64,000 nucleotides of DNA from Saccharomyces mikatae IFO 1815 (Eukaryota > Ascomycota > Saccharomycetes > Saccharomycetales > Saccharomycetaceae), in assembly GCF_947241705.1 (NCBI RefSeq), contig NC_079267.1:894501-958500 (forward strand). The letters run 5' to 3'. Position 1 is the stretch's first letter, and every line of letters begins with the position of its first letter. Below, in pieces: positions 22,578 through 33,546 of this stretch. The position numbers and the translations under genes were made by a program. The notes beneath the pieces were generated by a model. It was not told where the DNA came from. It searched no databases and saw only the letters and a program-made list of their open reading frames with translations.

Positions 22578-25265
22578 TTATTTATGGAATAAGAAACTAA
22601 TAACATTGAATTTCATGACAAATTTTTTGATCTTTTTATTCATCAAGTACATTCTACCTTCGGGTAGTTTCATCAAAGTTTCAATAACAGCATCCCTTCC
22701 TTGTTTTAAGAAATCTTTATCAGCTGTGTACATGAATTTAACTCTTCCATTCACCACAATTTGAAATTTTTTAAATTTAGATTCAGTTGTTCGCTCAACT
22801 GCTGGCCAGTGGTATTGATTCCATTCCATTTGAGAGCTGATCATTTCTGCAGCCTCTTCTGAAATTGATGGAACAGCGGGATATATGACATTTATCAGCT
22901 TTTGTAAATTTTGAACCATCATCTCATTTCTTACCTCACCTTTGTTCAACGTAACCTCTAAAATATTGGTTAGTTTCATATAGTCAGATATTACAGTATT
23001 TAGCGAGAGATGAACCTCAAAGGATTCCGTGATTGATTTCAAGAGTGGTTGGAAATCGTTGTGAAATTTCACCTCCGCATCGTTTAAATCAGTAGGCGTC
23101 TTGTAGTCCTTACTTATTGCCAAATTCTTCTCGAGATTTAGAATACTTTTGGTCAAATTAAGGACCTTTTGTAGCCAACGTTCAATACCCACAATTTTAG
23201 ATTCATCCCAATTCAGAGCATCTGCGATTGGACTTTGGAAAAGGATATGCGCTCTTGTGGCATCAGGTCCATGCCTTAAAATGCACTCGTTAGGATCTGC
23301 ACCGTTATGTTTAGATTTAGACATTTTCTCATAAGAAACTATTGGTACTTTGCCATTTGATTTTATTATCGCTGTGTTGCCACCTGAAGTGTCATTTTCA
23401 AAGCTTATCTCATCAGGTTTCAAAAATTTACCAGTATCGGGATCAACATAAGTTTTTCCCTGAACCATTCCTTGCGTGACTAGTTTTTTGAATGGCTCAA
23501 AGATGCCAATAGGATCGTCCCATGCATTAATAGATCCAAGAAATTTGGCGATGAACCTTGAGTATAATAAATGTAAGATAGCATGTTCTACCCCACCAAT
23601 GTAGATATCAACGGGCATATGTTTACTAGCGATTTCACGATCGAACGGTTTTGATGTATTCTTTGGATCCAAAAATCTAAAATAATACCAAGAACTATCA
23701 ATAAAGGTATCCATAGTATCTGTTTCTCTTTTGGCAGGACTGCCGCATGAAGGACAAGCAACATTTACAAATTCATCAATTGTCGACAGCGGGTTTCCCT
23801 TTGTATCTAATCCTCGAAGTTCAGGCAGTTTGACGGGTAGATCACTCTCTGGAACAGGAACAGGTCCACAATTGTCGCAATGAATGATAGGTATTGGAGC
23901 ACCCCAGTATCTTTGTCTACTTATTAACCAATCTCTAATCTTATATCTAACGATATTTTTAGACAATCCCTCGCTATGCAATTTTCCTACTATCGACTTT
24001 CTTGCTACTTCAGTGAAAACCCCCGAGTATTCTCCACTGTCTTCTGTTAAGACACCGTTAGTAGATGTGAAAGGAACAGTCTCAATCAATTTTCTCTTTT
24101 CCTTTTCGGATAACTCGGAAGCATCGTCAAAGAAAGGAGCTATACAAGTCCTGATATGTTTTCCTGGACAGTTGCGTTGCCAAAATTTAAAGTCTCGATT
24201 ATCATGACCTGGACAGCCCATTACTGCACTGGGTGCTGTACCATAGCTACTGATTACATAAGGAGCTGCAAATATAGGGATTTCTTCCTTAGTCAAAGGG
24301 TTTATGGCCTTCAAATTAGGCAAGTGAACCCCTTCCTTTGAATCGTTAGGTAGTTGATCACTTCTTTTCAAAAATTCTTTCAAATCCGGCATTACCTCAC
24401 TATATTTCTGTACGATAGGATGGTCCAATGCGAGGGCCACGTATTGTACTGCAAACAAAGTTTCTGGCCTTGTCGTAAAAACAATTAAGTTTTTAAATTC
24501 AGGGTCTGTAACTTTGAATACTAATTCTGCACCTACAGATTCACCTATCCAATTTTTCTGCATTTGCTTCACATTGGAAGGCCAGTCGTTAAGTTTATTC
24601 AAGTGTTTTCTCAATTTAGGAGCAAATTTGGTTATTCCTAAAAACCATTGTTTTAACAGCTTCTTTTCTACAATGGCCCCTGATCTCCAAGAACGGCCCT
24701 GGGCATCTACTTGTTCGTTGGCCAAAACTGTCTTATCAACAGGATCCCAATTAATTTCTGCTTCCTTACGATAAGCTAGGCCATTTTCGAAGAGTTTTAA
24801 GAAAATCCATTGGGTGAATTTATAGTATTCCGGATCACATGTAGCTATTTCTCTGTCCCAATCGAAATTGGCCAACATACTTTCCATTTGTTGTTTCATT
24901 TTAGAAATATTGTCCTTAGTCCATATAGCAGGGTTAATGCCCCTTTCTATAGCAGCATTCTCTGCAGGTAATCCAAAAGCATCCCACCCCATTGGATGTA
25001 TCACATTATAGCCTCTTTGTTTGTAAAATCTATTCAGAGAGTCGCTAATGACGTAGACTCGAAGATGACCTATGTGTAGTGCTCCGGAAGGATACGGAAA
25101 CTGGCATAAGATATATTTAGACCCTTTCTTTGGAGTATCATGTTCAATTGGACCACGAATTGTCTTTTGTTTCCATTTCTTTCCAATGGCAATAAGCTTT
25201 TTCACTGCAGGTCCTGGACCCTTCTTTTGAGTGGATAGAAATCGGCTTGAAGATCGATGTAACAT
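22578..25265 (-). CDS. NAM2: Nam2, mitochondrial leucyl-tRNA synthetase
   Basis: Class I aminoacyl-tRNA synthetase charging mitochondrial tRNA-Leu. In yeast it also assists splicing of the bI4 and aI4 group I introns. The ATG at 25265 gives 895 residues (S. cerevisiae 894); the 33 codons open upstream start from TTG and are not conserved. It opens with a mitochondrial presequence (MLHRSSSRFLSTQKKG). The HIGH motif lies in PYPSGALHIGHLRVYV and the KMSKS motif in YEKMSKSKHNGADPNE. The CP1 editing domain contains the conserved TTRPETLFAVQYVALALDHP. A zinc-type CDNCG...CPSCG pair lies in the inserted domain. It is divergent from SMC6. Confidence 0.96.
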   Translation of the reverse strand: MLHRSSSRFLSTQKKGPGPAVKKLIAIGKKWKQKTIRGPIEHDTPKKGSKYILCQFPYPSGALHIGHLRVYVISDSLNRFYKQRGYNVIHPMGWDAFGLPAENAAIERGINPAIWTKDNISKMKQQMESMLANFDWDREIATCDPEYYKFTQWIFLKLFENGLAYRKEAEINWDPVDKTVLANEQVDAQGRSWRSGAIVEKKLLKQWFLGITKFAPKLRKHLNKLNDWPSNVKQMQKNWIGESVGAELVFKVTDPEFKNLIVFTTRPETLFAVQYVALALDHPIVQKYSEVMPDLKEFLKRSDQLPNDSKEGVHLPNLKAINPLTKEEIPIFAAPYVISSYGTAPSAVMGCPGHDNRDFKFWQRNCPGKHIRTCIAPFFDDASELSEKEKRKLIETVPFTSTNGVLTEDSGEYSGVFTEVARKSIVGKLHSEGLSKNIVRYKIRDWLISRQRYWGAPIPIIHCDNCGPVPVPESDLPVKLPELRGLDTKGNPLSTIDEFVNVACPSCGSPAKRETDTMDTFIDSSWYYFRFLDPKNTSKPFDREIASKHMPVDIYIGGVEHAILHLLYSRFIAKFLGSINAWDDPIGIFEPFKKLVTQGMVQGKTYVDPDTGKFLKPDEISFENDTSGGNTAIIKSNGKVPIVSYEKMSKSKHNGADPNECILRHGPDATRAHILFQSPIADALNWDESKIVGIERWLQKVLNLTKSILNLEKNLAISKDYKTPTDLNDAEVKFHNDFQPLLKSITESFEVHLSLNTVISDYMKLTNILEVTLNKGEVRNEMMVQNLQKLINVIYPAVPSISEEAAEMISSQMEWNQYHWPAVERTTESKFKKFQIVVNGRVKFMYTADKDFLKQGRDAVIETLMKLPEGRMYLMNKKIKKFVMKFNVISFLFHK

Positions 25266-25806
25266 CCTCTCCACTATATACAAACGTCGAATTAAGCAGT
25301 TACCAGACTTCACGATATATATTAGTAGTATCTTTTTAGCACTATGTTGTGTCGTTTCTCCCAACTTTTAGATTCTCGAGCGAAAGCAATTAAACAACTT
25401 TCTTCGGTTTCTTTAATTCTTCGCGAGGGCAAGAAGGAAGGAATTCTTGGATCAAAAATTGTGCCAGAGACAAAGAACTATCAAGCAGGTTTATGGACAG
25501 ACTTGGAATGACATAGTGGTAGAAAATTTTCCTCTGTACTATCAATTGTTGCTCAGGAGAAATATTCTCGTCTATGTATGTTCAGTACCTTCTTGTTTTA
25601 GAGTGAAAAAACTTGGCTAAAACTGCCAAAAACGCGTCGCGTATACTAAATTTCAGTGTTTTGATCCTATCAACGTGTTTATCTATGGTACACAACATAG
25701 ACTGAAGTTACTTGTAAATAAAAAAGAGACGTACAGACTTGGAATAGATAGGTTGCTGCTGTGGAGTAGAGATAACAAAAACATTCCTATTAGAGTGCTA
25801 AATGGT
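25266..25806. promoter_or_regulatory. NAM2/SMC6 divergent promoter with MCB element
   Basis: 541 bases between the two chosen ATGs. ACGCGT at 25632-25637, followed directly by CGCG, is a perfect MluI cell-cycle box (bound by MBF: Mbp1-Swi6). It lies about 170 bases upstream of SMC6, consistent with G1/S expression of a replication-linked SMC gene (motif match; inference). Confidence 0.6.
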
Positions 25807-28800
25807 ATGACTTTGACAGTGATTAGTAGTAAAAGACCTATAGAGCAGGTAGATGATGAGTTGCTTTCACTGACTGCACAACAAGAAAATGAAGAGCAGC
25901 AGCAGCAGAGAAAGCGCAGACGCCATCAATTTGCCCCCATGACTCAGTTCAATAGCAATACACTGGAAGAGGACAGTGGCTTCAGGAGCTCCTCTGATGC
26001 TGTGACAGCGGAGCAAGACAACTTTATGGAAGAGTCCCCGTCAGGATATATCAAGAAAGTAATTTTACGAAACTTTATGTGCCATGAGCATTTTGAACTT
26101 GAATTGGGTTCCAGGTTGAATTTTATTGTTGGTAACAATGGTAGTGGTAAGAGTGCTATCTTGACTGCTATTACTATTGGTTTGGGAGCCAAGGCCAGCG
26201 AGACTAACAGAGGATCCTCTTTGAAGGATTTGATTCGAGAAGGTTGTTATTCTGCTAAGATTACCCTTCATCTAGATAATAGCAATTATGGTGCCTATCA
26301 GCAAGGTACTTTCGGTAACGAAATTATAGTAGAGAGGATAATCAAGAGAGATGGGCCTGCTTCTTTCAGTTTGAAATCCGAAAACGGCAGGGAAATCAGT
26401 AACAAGAAAAAGGATATTCAAACGGTAGTGGACTACTTTTCTGTTCCTGTGAGCAATCCTATGTGTTTTCTGTCGCAAGATGCAGCCAGGTCTTTCCTGA
26501 CTGCAAGTACATCCCAGGATAAGTATAGCCATTTCATGAAGGGTACTTTACTTCAAGAAATCACTGAAAACTTGCTTCATGCCAGTGCCATTCATGACAG
26601 TGCGCAGGAAAACATGGCTCTACACTTAGAGAATTTAAAGTCTTTGAAAGCTGAATACGAAGATGCTAAAAAATTGTTGAGAGAATTAAATCAGACTTCA
26701 GATTTGAACGAGAGGAAGATGCTTTTGCAAGCGAAATCATTATGGATTGATGTCTCACATAATACAGATGCTTGTGAAAATTTGGAGAATGAAATTAGTG
26801 GCATTCAACAGAAAGTTGATGAAATTTCTGAGAAAATCAGAAATAGGCAAGAAAAGATTGAAAGATATACATCTGATGATGGTACCATTGAAGCCCAAAT
26901 TGATGCAAAAGTTATTTATGTAAATGAGAAGGATAGTCAGCATCAAAATGCAAGACAACTTTTAAGGGATGTTAAAGGCAGATTTGAAAAGGAGAAAAGT
27001 AACCAAGCTGAAGCGCAGAGTAACATTGATCAAGGTAAAAAAAAAGTCAATGCTCTAAACAAAACAATTGCACATTTAGAAGAAGAACTCACAAAAGAAA
27101 TGGGGGGTGATAAAGATCAAATGAGACAAGAGCTTGAACATTTAGAAAAAACCAATGAAAGGTTAAGGGATGTAAATAATTCTCTAGTTGTAGATTTGCA
27201 AGACTTGAAGAATGAGGAAAGAGAGATTCAACATGAACGTGAATCAGAATTGAGAATTACTTCACGCAGCATTCAAGACAAAAAAGTGGAGTTGCAAAAT
27301 ATTTTTAGGGGTAATGATACTTTCTTAATGAATTTTGATCGCAATATGGATAGGCTTTTAAGAACAGTAGAACAAAGAAAGAGCGAATTTCAAACACCCC
27401 CAATTGGACCTCTTGGTTCTTATGTAACTATCAAAAAGGATTTTGAGAAGTGGACTCGTTCTATTCAAAGGGCTATTTCATCTTCACTAAATTCGTTTGT
27501 TGTGTCGAATCCAAGGGATAATAGATTGTTCAGAGACATTATGAGGTCGTGCGGTATAAGAAGTAATATACCCATTGTCACTTATAGTTTGAATCAGTTT
27601 GATTATTCGAAAGGTAGAGCGCAAGGGAATTATCCGACCATTGTAGATGCACTAGAATTTTCGAAACCAGAAATTGAATTTCTATTTGTTGATTTAAGTA
27701 GAATCGAAAAAATAGTGTTAATCGAAGACAAGAATGAAGCCAGACATTTTCTACAAAGAAACCCCGCAAACGTGAATATGGCTTTATCACTAAGAGATAG
27801 ACGCAGTGGATTTCAGCTTTCTGGTGGTTATCGACTAGATACAGTTACGTATCAAGATAAGATTAGATTAAAAGTCAACTCTTCATCCGACAACGGGACT
27901 CGGTATTTAGAGGAGTTGATTGAACAAGAAACAAAAGAATTGCAGAATATACGAGATCGTTATGAGGGAAAGTTGAATGACGTGAGGTCAAAGTTAAGGG
28001 AAATAGATGAAAAGCTTAGAAACACTAAAAATGAAGTAAGAAAAACGAATTCTAGGATTACGGAATTAAAGATGAATGTTGGTAAGGTAGTTGACACCGG
28101 TATATTAAATTCAAAAATAACCGAGAGGAAAAATCAGGAGCAAGCAATCGCCAGTTATGAAGCGGCTAAAGAAGAACTAGGGTTGAAAATTGAACAAATT
28201 GCCCAGGAAGCCCAACCAATAAAAGAACAATACGATTCTACAAAAATAGCATTGGTGGAGGCTCAAGATGAACTGCAACAATTAAAAGAAGACATCAACA
28301 GCCGTCAATCTAGAATTCAAAAATACAAAGATGATACCATTTATTATGAGAGTAAAAAGAAAACATACCTAGAAAACAAAAAAAAAATTGAAGCCAACGT
28401 AGCAGTATTAAATGAAGGTATACAAAGGCAAATTGAAAATGCTTCTGCGTTTTGCTCAAAGGAACGAGTAGATAACGTTGATTTACCGGATACCCAGGAA
28501 GATATCAAACGTGAATTGGATAAAGTTTCGAGGATGATTCAAAAGGCTGAAAGAAGTCTGGGGTTATCACAGGAAGAGGTCATTGCGCTATTTGAAAAGT
28601 GTAGAAATAAATACAAAGAGGGCCAAAAGAAGTATGTGGAGATAGATGAAGCACTAAATAGGTTGCATAATTCCCTCAAGGCTCGTGATCAAAACTACAA
28701 GAATGCGGAAAAGGGGACATGCTTTGACGCAGATATGGATTTCCGTGCATCCTTAAAAGTTAGAAAGTTCTCAGGAAATCTTTCGTTTATTAAGGATACC

Positions 28801-29151
28801 AAGAGTTTAGAAATATACATATTGACTACTAACGATGAGAAGGCAAGAAATGTTGACACTTTGTCTGGTGGTGAAAAATCATTCTCTCAAATGGCACTTC
28901 TACTTGCTACGTGGAAACCCATGCGTTCAAGAATTATTGCGCTAGACGAATTTGATGTTTTCATGGACCAGGTCAACAGAAAAATTGGTACTACCCTTAT
29001 AGTGAAAAAATTGAAGGATATTGCAAGAACTCAAACTATTATCATTACTCCTCAAGATATTGGAAAAATTGCAGATATCGATAGTTCTGGAGTCAGCATT
29101 CACAAAATGAGAGACCCTGAGAGACAGAATAATTCCAATTTTTATAATTAA
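25807..29151 (+). CDS. SMC6: Smc6, SMC5/6 complex ATPase
   Basis: Core ATPase of the Smc5/6-Nse complex, needed for resolving recombination and replication intermediates and, in other organisms, for restricting extrachromosomal DNA. Although the frame is open from a GTG at 25675, the ATG at 25807 gives 1114 residues, exactly the S. cerevisiae length. Walker A GNNGSGKS lies at about 109-116. Long coiled coils flank a hinge at about 540-690. The ABC signature LSGGEKSFSQ starts near 1019 and Walker B (IIALDEFDVFMD) near 1042. An acidic and Gln-rich N-terminal extension precedes the head. It is convergent with IKI3. Confidence 0.97.
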   Translation: MTLTVISSKRPIEQVDDELLSLTAQQENEEQQQQRKRRRHQFAPMTQFNSNTLEEDSGFRSSSDAVTAEQDNFMEESPSGYIKKVILRNFMCHEHFELELGSRLNFIVGNNGSGKSAILTAITIGLGAKASETNRGSSLKDLIREGCYSAKITLHLDNSNYGAYQQGTFGNEIIVERIIKRDGPASFSLKSENGREISNKKKDIQTVVDYFSVPVSNPMCFLSQDAARSFLTASTSQDKYSHFMKGTLLQEITENLLHASAIHDSAQENMALHLENLKSLKAEYEDAKKLLRELNQTSDLNERKMLLQAKSLWIDVSHNTDACENLENEISGIQQKVDEISEKIRNRQEKIERYTSDDGTIEAQIDAKVIYVNEKDSQHQNARQLLRDVKGRFEKEKSNQAEAQSNIDQGKKKVNALNKTIAHLEEELTKEMGGDKDQMRQELEHLEKTNERLRDVNNSLVVDLQDLKNEEREIQHERESELRITSRSIQDKKVELQNIFRGNDTFLMNFDRNMDRLLRTVEQRKSEFQTPPIGPLGSYVTIKKDFEKWTRSIQRAISSSLNSFVVSNPRDNRLFRDIMRSCGIRSNIPIVTYSLNQFDYSKGRAQGNYPTIVDALEFSKPEIEFLFVDLSRIEKIVLIEDKNEARHFLQRNPANVNMALSLRDRRSGFQLSGGYRLDTVTYQDKIRLKVNSSSDNGTRYLEELIEQETKELQNIRDRYEGKLNDVRSKLREIDEKLRNTKNEVRKTNSRITELKMNVGKVVDTGILNSKITERKNQEQAIASYEAAKEELGLKIEQIAQEAQPIKEQYDSTKIALVEAQDELQQLKEDINSRQSRIQKYKDDTIYYESKKKTYLENKKKIEANVAVLNEGIQRQIENASAFCSKERVDNVDLPDTQEDIKRELDKVSRMIQKAERSLGLSQEEVIALFEKCRNKYKEGQKKYVEIDEALNRLHNSLKARDQNYKNAEKGTCFDADMDFRASLKVRKFSGNLSFIKDTKSLEIYILTTNDEKARNVDTLSGGEKSFSQMALLLATWKPMRSRIIALDEFDVFMDQVNRKIGTTLIVKKLKDIARTQTIIITPQDIGKIADIDSSGVSIHKMRDPERQNNSNFYN

Positions 29152-29384
29152 CATTTTTCTCACCCACTTATTTGATTTTTATCATTATATATCATATGTA
29201 AAGATTTGCTTTAACAGGAAAAGTACAATAGTAAAAAACGTCAATATTAGGTCTAAACATGAAATATCCCATTTTCCCATTTGAAGTTGTCATTTTGGAG
29301 AGATATATTAGTATGAATATTTTTTTTGTTTATGAGCACTATAAAGCGTAATTTACATAATGAATAACCAAGAAAATGATATGT

Positions 29385-32300
29385 TCAAAAATCAACAATA
29401 TGACTCTTGGGGAAATCATTAATCTCAGGAACAGCAATTTCTGGGATATAGTAAACTTCCCCGTTTTCGTTAACCCTTTCTCTGTCCTTTTCGCTAATAG
29501 AATAGATTTCCTTAATATTAGCCTTCAATAAGTCGAGTACTTCGACGAAGTTCTTTTGAATTTGATGTGCTTGCTCTCTCATGTTTCGTCTACAAAGACC
29601 CTCGACAACTCTCACAGCATCTGGTTTCGTTTGATTTAATCTCTCGATCAATCTTCCAACTGATTGAACTAAATATTCTTCTTCATAAATAGTTCCCTTT
29701 TTACCACGAGCACGCTTACGTTCCTCCCTACGCTTATTTTTCGCTGTGCGTCTAGAGGCACCCGTTTTTGCAGTTCCCCCAGTTTTGCCTGTGTACCTTG
29801 TGAAGAACGATTCCTTTGTTGATGTCTCCGAAGGTGCAATTGAAACGTCATCTGCTTGCTCAGTTTCCTGACCGTAAAAGGCGTATGGGTTCTCCTCCTT
29901 CTTAGCACGTAGCTCCCTCAGTCTTTTTAACTGAGAATTAATTTGGCCCTTACAATCGGCAAGCAATTCGGCTATTATACCAAAACCTTCACCTAAGCCA
30001 GGATCCACGATTTCCTCCAACAGCTCCCCTTTCCCTGCTTTGATCGCTACGAGAGAAGCAATATCGTATCTATAAGCTTTACAGTACAAAGATACAGCTT
30101 CTTTAACATCGTCTAGATATTCGAGTTGAATATCGGCAGCATCAACATACCTATGTTCAAAAGTCAGAGAGGATATCAAGTTTTCTGCAACTGACTCAAT
30201 TTCTTCTGGAAAATTCTGAACAGCAATTGTCATGGCCTCACGCCATTTTTTACCTGATTCATATGCCCCCATTGCTTCTTTGAATTTTCCTAACATTTCG
30301 TACGCTACTGCAGCATCCGCATACATTTGGTTCGATGACAAATACTTTGCGTAAACGTTGTAAATAACATCCTGTTTCTTAGAGTTATAACGGTAAAGTG
30401 CCAGGCCGTGCCTATACAATTCATGAGATTCAACGTAGTTTATGACTTCTTCTGAAACAACATCATCCTTTTCAATTTCAGACAAATGCTCCAAAGCTTT
30501 CTCATAATTTCCTAAGTAGTCATCTATCAAAAATTTACGGCGCAAAGGCTCGTTATCTTGTAATTCTTGTAAAAATGGCAAATATTCACGAGGATCCATT
30601 TGGGATTTTTGAGCCACTAATAACGCTAAACTGACATCGTACAAAGATAGCGCTGATTTATAAACAACGTTGACATCTTGCAAGAAACACAAATAAGTTA
30701 CACAAAAATCTTTCTCCTCAGAGTCGTCTAATTCACTGATTAGTTTTAATGCATCCGATAAATTTTGAGGATTTTGAGATGCATATGCAGTAATAATAGT
30801 TTGCAAATATTTCTTTTTGTATTCAGGGTTGCTTAGTAAGACGTCTAACACGGCATCACATATTTTATTGACCTTGGAGGTTTGAGGATCAAACATTTTT
30901 TTTTTCATATAAATTTGCATTTCAGTTAGGGGCTCTGGTTCCATCCCAAATGACTTTGAGATACCTGAATAGAGAGTTTCTTTGTATTTTGTCTTCGTGA
31001 CGTCATCTTCCGATAAACAGGAGATAAATAAATTGAGGTAATCAACCCTTCCAATTTGGTTAATAAATAGTTCTAAATTTTCAATAAATAGTTCTGGCGC
31101 ATAGTCATATAATATGTCAAGGTTAATTCTGTGTGTTCGGCAAACAACAAAGGCCTCTTTGTAACGTTTTGCCACAATATTCTTTCTAACTTCAGCTAAT
31201 ACCATGATTCTTGGATAGATTGTTTCCAGATTACCACGTGTGGCTTGTAATACAACGGAAGATTTAGACGGGATAACGGACACCAAAATGGAACCTCTTT
31301 CAATGGCACGAACTCTTTCATCCTCAACACCTTCTTCTACCAAAGGCAAGGGCTTGAAATCGGTGGAATTCAAATGTACAAATTGCAAATTGTGTTGTGC
31401 TGTCGTGAAAAGCAGAAAGGAATCAGTGATTTCTAAGGAAGTAACTGCAGACGCCAAAAGAACCTGATTGGCGAATAACTTTCCATTATTCGTGATACCG
31501 AATGCAACTAATTCAGAACTTTCCGCAGACCAGTTGCTGGCATCTTCTGATGATGCGTTATGAACTCTTTTTACTCTAAAATCACGTACCAATTGAGGAA
31601 ATTTGGTAATTTCCATTAACTGACTTTCCGCATCTAATTGAGAAACTGTACCATCACGAGTCTCATACACTAAATGATTATAATCAAAGTCACTTCTTAA
31701 TAAAACAATCTTATCATAAACCTCCACAATATTTATTAGAGTTGGTTGAGTTATATCCTGAATGTCCAAAAGTGCTATCCTAGAAAGGTTATCCGTATCA
31801 AGTAATACACCAACAATAGAATCATTGATAAAAGCAACTTGTCTCAAAGAGTCAACTTCACTTGTGAACTCAGATTTGAGGAATTCACAAACTACCTTAG
31901 GATGTTTACCCTTTTTCATTTCTTCAATACTGGGAATGGATGCAAAAACTAGAGCATCTTTGTTGATGGCTGCATATATTTCATTAGACAACCCACATGC
32001 AACGTCCAAGACATTTCCCGGAGTTTCAAAATCGCGATAGTACATCGGTGGGGGGACATTGGCAAGAGCTAGAGGAGTGATATTAACAGTTGTTCCGTCA
32101 ATAACAAGAGAGGTGCCGTTATCAAAAGGTTCTAATGTGGGACCCTGTGCCATCTTATAAGCAAAATCGACAATATTAATAAATCCATCATCAGAAAACA
32201 TCAAAGTGAAGTCTTTTTCTGGATGCCATTTAATGTAGGAAATGTCTCTCGCATATAGTTCCTGCTTTAAATACCAATGGTAGTTCTTTGAAGTCCATAA

Positions 32301-33383
32301 CTGGATACGATCCGCCAATACTACTGCCAGTACCTCAGAGTTACTATTCCAACATACACTTTTTATCTTCTCATCTATTGGTAATCTCGTGTCAAACTCA
32401 CCATGCCTCAAACCATTTCGTTCAAAAAAAACCAAATCCATTGAATCCTCATCACCAAGGCCTGTTTTCCTTTGAACAGATGCAATCAAAGAACCTTGAG
32501 GTTTCCAACTCAGCTGGTGCTCCATCCCCGTAACGGGTTCAGAGGCACTATCCAATTGACCTTCACGAGAAAAAACTCTGAAGGCCCTTCGTTTTGTAGA
32601 TTTTGTTCCGTCATCCTCGTCTGGTACTTCTTCGACAGAAGAAACAGCAAAGTAATCACAATCACCTCTCCAAGAAATCGTAATCTCGTGATTGTCAAAG
32701 GCCGTTACATCACCAGTGTCTACCATGTATGGCATGGTCGGATCTCTTAATTGATTACCAACCAAACCTGACGCCTTCAAACTGGCCAATGCTTCTCTTT
32801 CCATGGCGCGTGCACCCTTGCCTCTGAACTGAGTTTCCTTCTTACCCCACCCAACAGTAACATGTTTCGAGATCTTAAGGTCATCTATCTCTAAATGATA
32901 TTCGGATATGGGTTCGTACATCTTACTAAGAACCACCATATTACGATCTTTGGTCACCATGGCTAGTGTTTCTTCATCATACGACCACTGTGCGGCTGCT
33001 ATTCCGTTATCTATAGTACCTACAATTTCAATCAAAGTTTGGGTTGGGTCTAAACTGACAGGATCATAAGTGGCTGTTATGATATCACCTTGTTCAAAGA
33101 CGAACACTAACTGGTTAATATCTGCAAAATGAACAAATGATAATAACTTGTCGTCAAAAGTCTGAATATTAAATGAAGCCAAGACATTCCTAGAACCATC
33201 CTTCATGAATTGTTGCACTTCAATAGCTCCAATATCCATGGAACCAAGTACACACGTTATACTATCAGATAATGTATCAAACACTGAGTCCAGCAAAGTT
33301 AAAGGTAATTCACCTTCATCATCTTCAACAGTAGAGGCTATTGGTCTGAATTTACCCTTGTTCAAGGTAATAAGATTACGCAT
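29385..33383 (-). CDS. IKI3: Iki3 (Elp1), Elongator scaffold subunit
   Basis: Largest subunit of Elongator, which with Elp3 makes cm5/mcm5 modifications at wobble U34 of tRNAs such as tRNA-Lys(UUU). Two WD40 propellers occupy about residues 1-735, a TPR-type helical region about 740-1180, and a basic patch (SRRTAKNKRREERKRARGKK, about 1205-1225) the tRNA-binding/NLS region near the C-terminus. The first possible ATG is at 33383, giving 1332 residues. As I recall, the S. cerevisiae annotation has 17 extra N-terminal residues; here an in-frame TAA at 33405-33407 rules that extension out. Familial dysautonomia affects the human orthologue. Convergent with SMC6, tandem with SWC7. Confidence 0.95.
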   Translation of the reverse strand: MRNLITLNKGKFRPIASTVEDDEGELPLTLLDSVFDTLSDSITCVLGSMDIGAIEVQQFMKDGSRNVLASFNIQTFDDKLLSFVHFADINQLVFVFEQGDIITATYDPVSLDPTQTLIEIVGTIDNGIAAAQWSYDEETLAMVTKDRNMVVLSKMYEPISEYHLEIDDLKISKHVTVGWGKKETQFRGKGARAMEREALASLKASGLVGNQLRDPTMPYMVDTGDVTAFDNHEITISWRGDCDYFAVSSVEEVPDEDDGTKSTKRRAFRVFSREGQLDSASEPVTGMEHQLSWKPQGSLIASVQRKTGLGDEDSMDLVFFERNGLRHGEFDTRLPIDEKIKSVCWNSNSEVLAVVLADRIQLWTSKNYHWYLKQELYARDISYIKWHPEKDFTLMFSDDGFINIVDFAYKMAQGPTLEPFDNGTSLVIDGTTVNITPLALANVPPPMYYRDFETPGNVLDVACGLSNEIYAAINKDALVFASIPSIEEMKKGKHPKVVCEFLKSEFTSEVDSLRQVAFINDSIVGVLLDTDNLSRIALLDIQDITQPTLINIVEVYDKIVLLRSDFDYNHLVYETRDGTVSQLDAESQLMEITKFPQLVRDFRVKRVHNASSEDASNWSAESSELVAFGITNNGKLFANQVLLASAVTSLEITDSFLLFTTAQHNLQFVHLNSTDFKPLPLVEEGVEDERVRAIERGSILVSVIPSKSSVVLQATRGNLETIYPRIMVLAEVRKNIVAKRYKEAFVVCRTHRINLDILYDYAPELFIENLELFINQIGRVDYLNLFISCLSEDDVTKTKYKETLYSGISKSFGMEPEPLTEMQIYMKKKMFDPQTSKVNKICDAVLDVLLSNPEYKKKYLQTIITAYASQNPQNLSDALKLISELDDSEEKDFCVTYLCFLQDVNVVYKSALSLYDVSLALLVAQKSQMDPREYLPFLQELQDNEPLRRKFLIDDYLGNYEKALEHLSEIEKDDVVSEEVINYVESHELYRHGLALYRYNSKKQDVIYNVYAKYLSSNQMYADAAVAYEMLGKFKEAMGAYESGKKWREAMTIAVQNFPEEIESVAENLISSLTFEHRYVDAADIQLEYLDDVKEAVSLYCKAYRYDIASLVAIKAGKGELLEEIVDPGLGEGFGIIAELLADCKGQINSQLKRLRELRAKKEENPYAFYGQETEQADDVSIAPSETSTKESFFTRYTGKTGGTAKTGASRRTAKNKRREERKRARGKKGTIYEEEYLVQSVGRLIERLNQTKPDAVRVVEGLCRRNMREQAHQIQKNFVEVLDLLKANIKEIYSISEKDRERVNENGEVYYIPEIAVPEINDFPKSHIVDF

Positions 33384-33546
33384 ATTCGATCTCACAATAT
33401 CAATTTACCGCTCCAGCCTCTTTGAACCACTATCCTTACTTGTTGACAAGTGATGACCACTGTGCACCTGCACTTGCACGGTTTCTTGTTAGGCATCGTC
33501 TTTTATTACTGAGATAAAAAAATTTTTGATCATCGCGTCATACGTG

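Noticed and set aside
25675-25806. 44-codon N-terminal extension of SMC6
   Set aside because: It starts from GTG, and removing it gives exactly the known Smc6 length. The same logic was applied to VID22, STP3, PSY3, FBP1, NAM2, VAC14, REH1, STE23, ATP10, VPS33 and AFG2.
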